From Xanthobacteraceae bacterium (GTDB lineage: Bacteria > Pseudomonadota > Alphaproteobacteria > Rhizobiales > Xanthobacteraceae), in contig JASHYD010001155.1 in assembly GCA_030043175.1 (NCBI GenBank), forward strand, positions 1 through 5,526: a stretch of DNA of 5,526 bases. The letters run 5' to 3'. Made by a program: the position numbers and the translations under genes. The notes below the pieces were generated by a model, which saw only the letters and a program-made list of their open reading frames with translations, was not told the origin of the DNA and did not search any database. This document shows positions 5,484-5,526 of the stretch, piece by piece. Position 1 is the first letter of the stretch; each line of letters begins with the position of its first letter.

Positions 5484-5526
5484 TCAGGCAGCGTTGGTGA
5501 TTCTGTAATTGATCTCAAAACCGCTG
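5484..5526 (-). CDS. C-terminal end of unidentified gene X (cut by window edge)
   Basis: The last 13 codons read SGFEINYRITNAA followed by TGA at 5484-5486; the rest is outside the window. Support comes from the near-identical C-terminus in the left repeat copy and from its position 18 bases before a start codon with a strong Shine-Dalgarno sequence, as expected in an operon. The fragment is too short to name a family. Confidence 0.5.
   Translation of the reverse strand, partial: SGFEINYRITNAA

Larger units (their letters stand above)
5438..5526. repeat. Direct repeat, right copy (gene X end to truncated hydrolase start)
   Basis: Partner of 4706-4795. The match begins at CACCG and continues to the last base of the window, so the true repeat may extend beyond it. 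It contains the end of gene X, an 18-base spacer and the truncated hydrolase head. Confidence 0.88.

Overview
The window looks like alphaproteobacterial DNA, most likely Rhizobiales. That is an inference from the high GC of the left end (39 of the first 60 bases are G or C) and from the close fit of the genes to families common in rhizobia. No rRNA, tRNA, CRISPR array, integrase or complete insertion sequence is visible.

Left part (1-1391, plus strand): two DNA alkylation-damage genes. The first is the 3' part of an iron/2-oxoglutarate oxygenase of the family Pfam describes as acting on damaged DNA; its N-terminus lies outside the window. After a 239-base gap holding a strong GC-rich hairpin comes a stand-alone O6-methylguanine-DNA methyltransferase resembling the C-terminal half of Ada. 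Its last 25 residues look like read-through into unrelated DNA.

Middle and right part (1511-5526, minus strand): a set of genes all reading leftwards, convergent with the methyltransferase. In transcription order they are a SnoaL/NTF2-like small protein, a non-heme chloroperoxidase-type alpha/beta hydrolase, a UlaG-like metallo-beta-lactamase-fold hydrolase, and a Tat-exported esterase of the hormone-sensitive-lipase family. The middle two are 30 bases apart and almost certainly co-transcribed. The set resembles an accessory small-molecule or detoxification cassette, but no substrate can be read from the sequence.

The most unusual structure is an approximately 90-base direct repeat (4706-4795 and 5438-5526, about 87% identical). 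Each copy carries the same gene junction: the last 13 codons of an unidentified gene X, a gap of 18-19 bases, and the first nine codons of the chloroperoxidase-type hydrolase. In the left copy the hydrolase is complete and X is a decayed remnant. In the right copy X runs off the window and the hydrolase is cut to a 12-codon mini-ORF with a strong ribosome binding site, whose stop overlaps the snoaL-like start as ATGA. This suggests a duplicated X-hydrolase unit in which the second hydrolase was replaced by the snoaL-like gene. The gene-poor stretch 4796-5046 is only about 49% GC and appears to be the decayed X copy.
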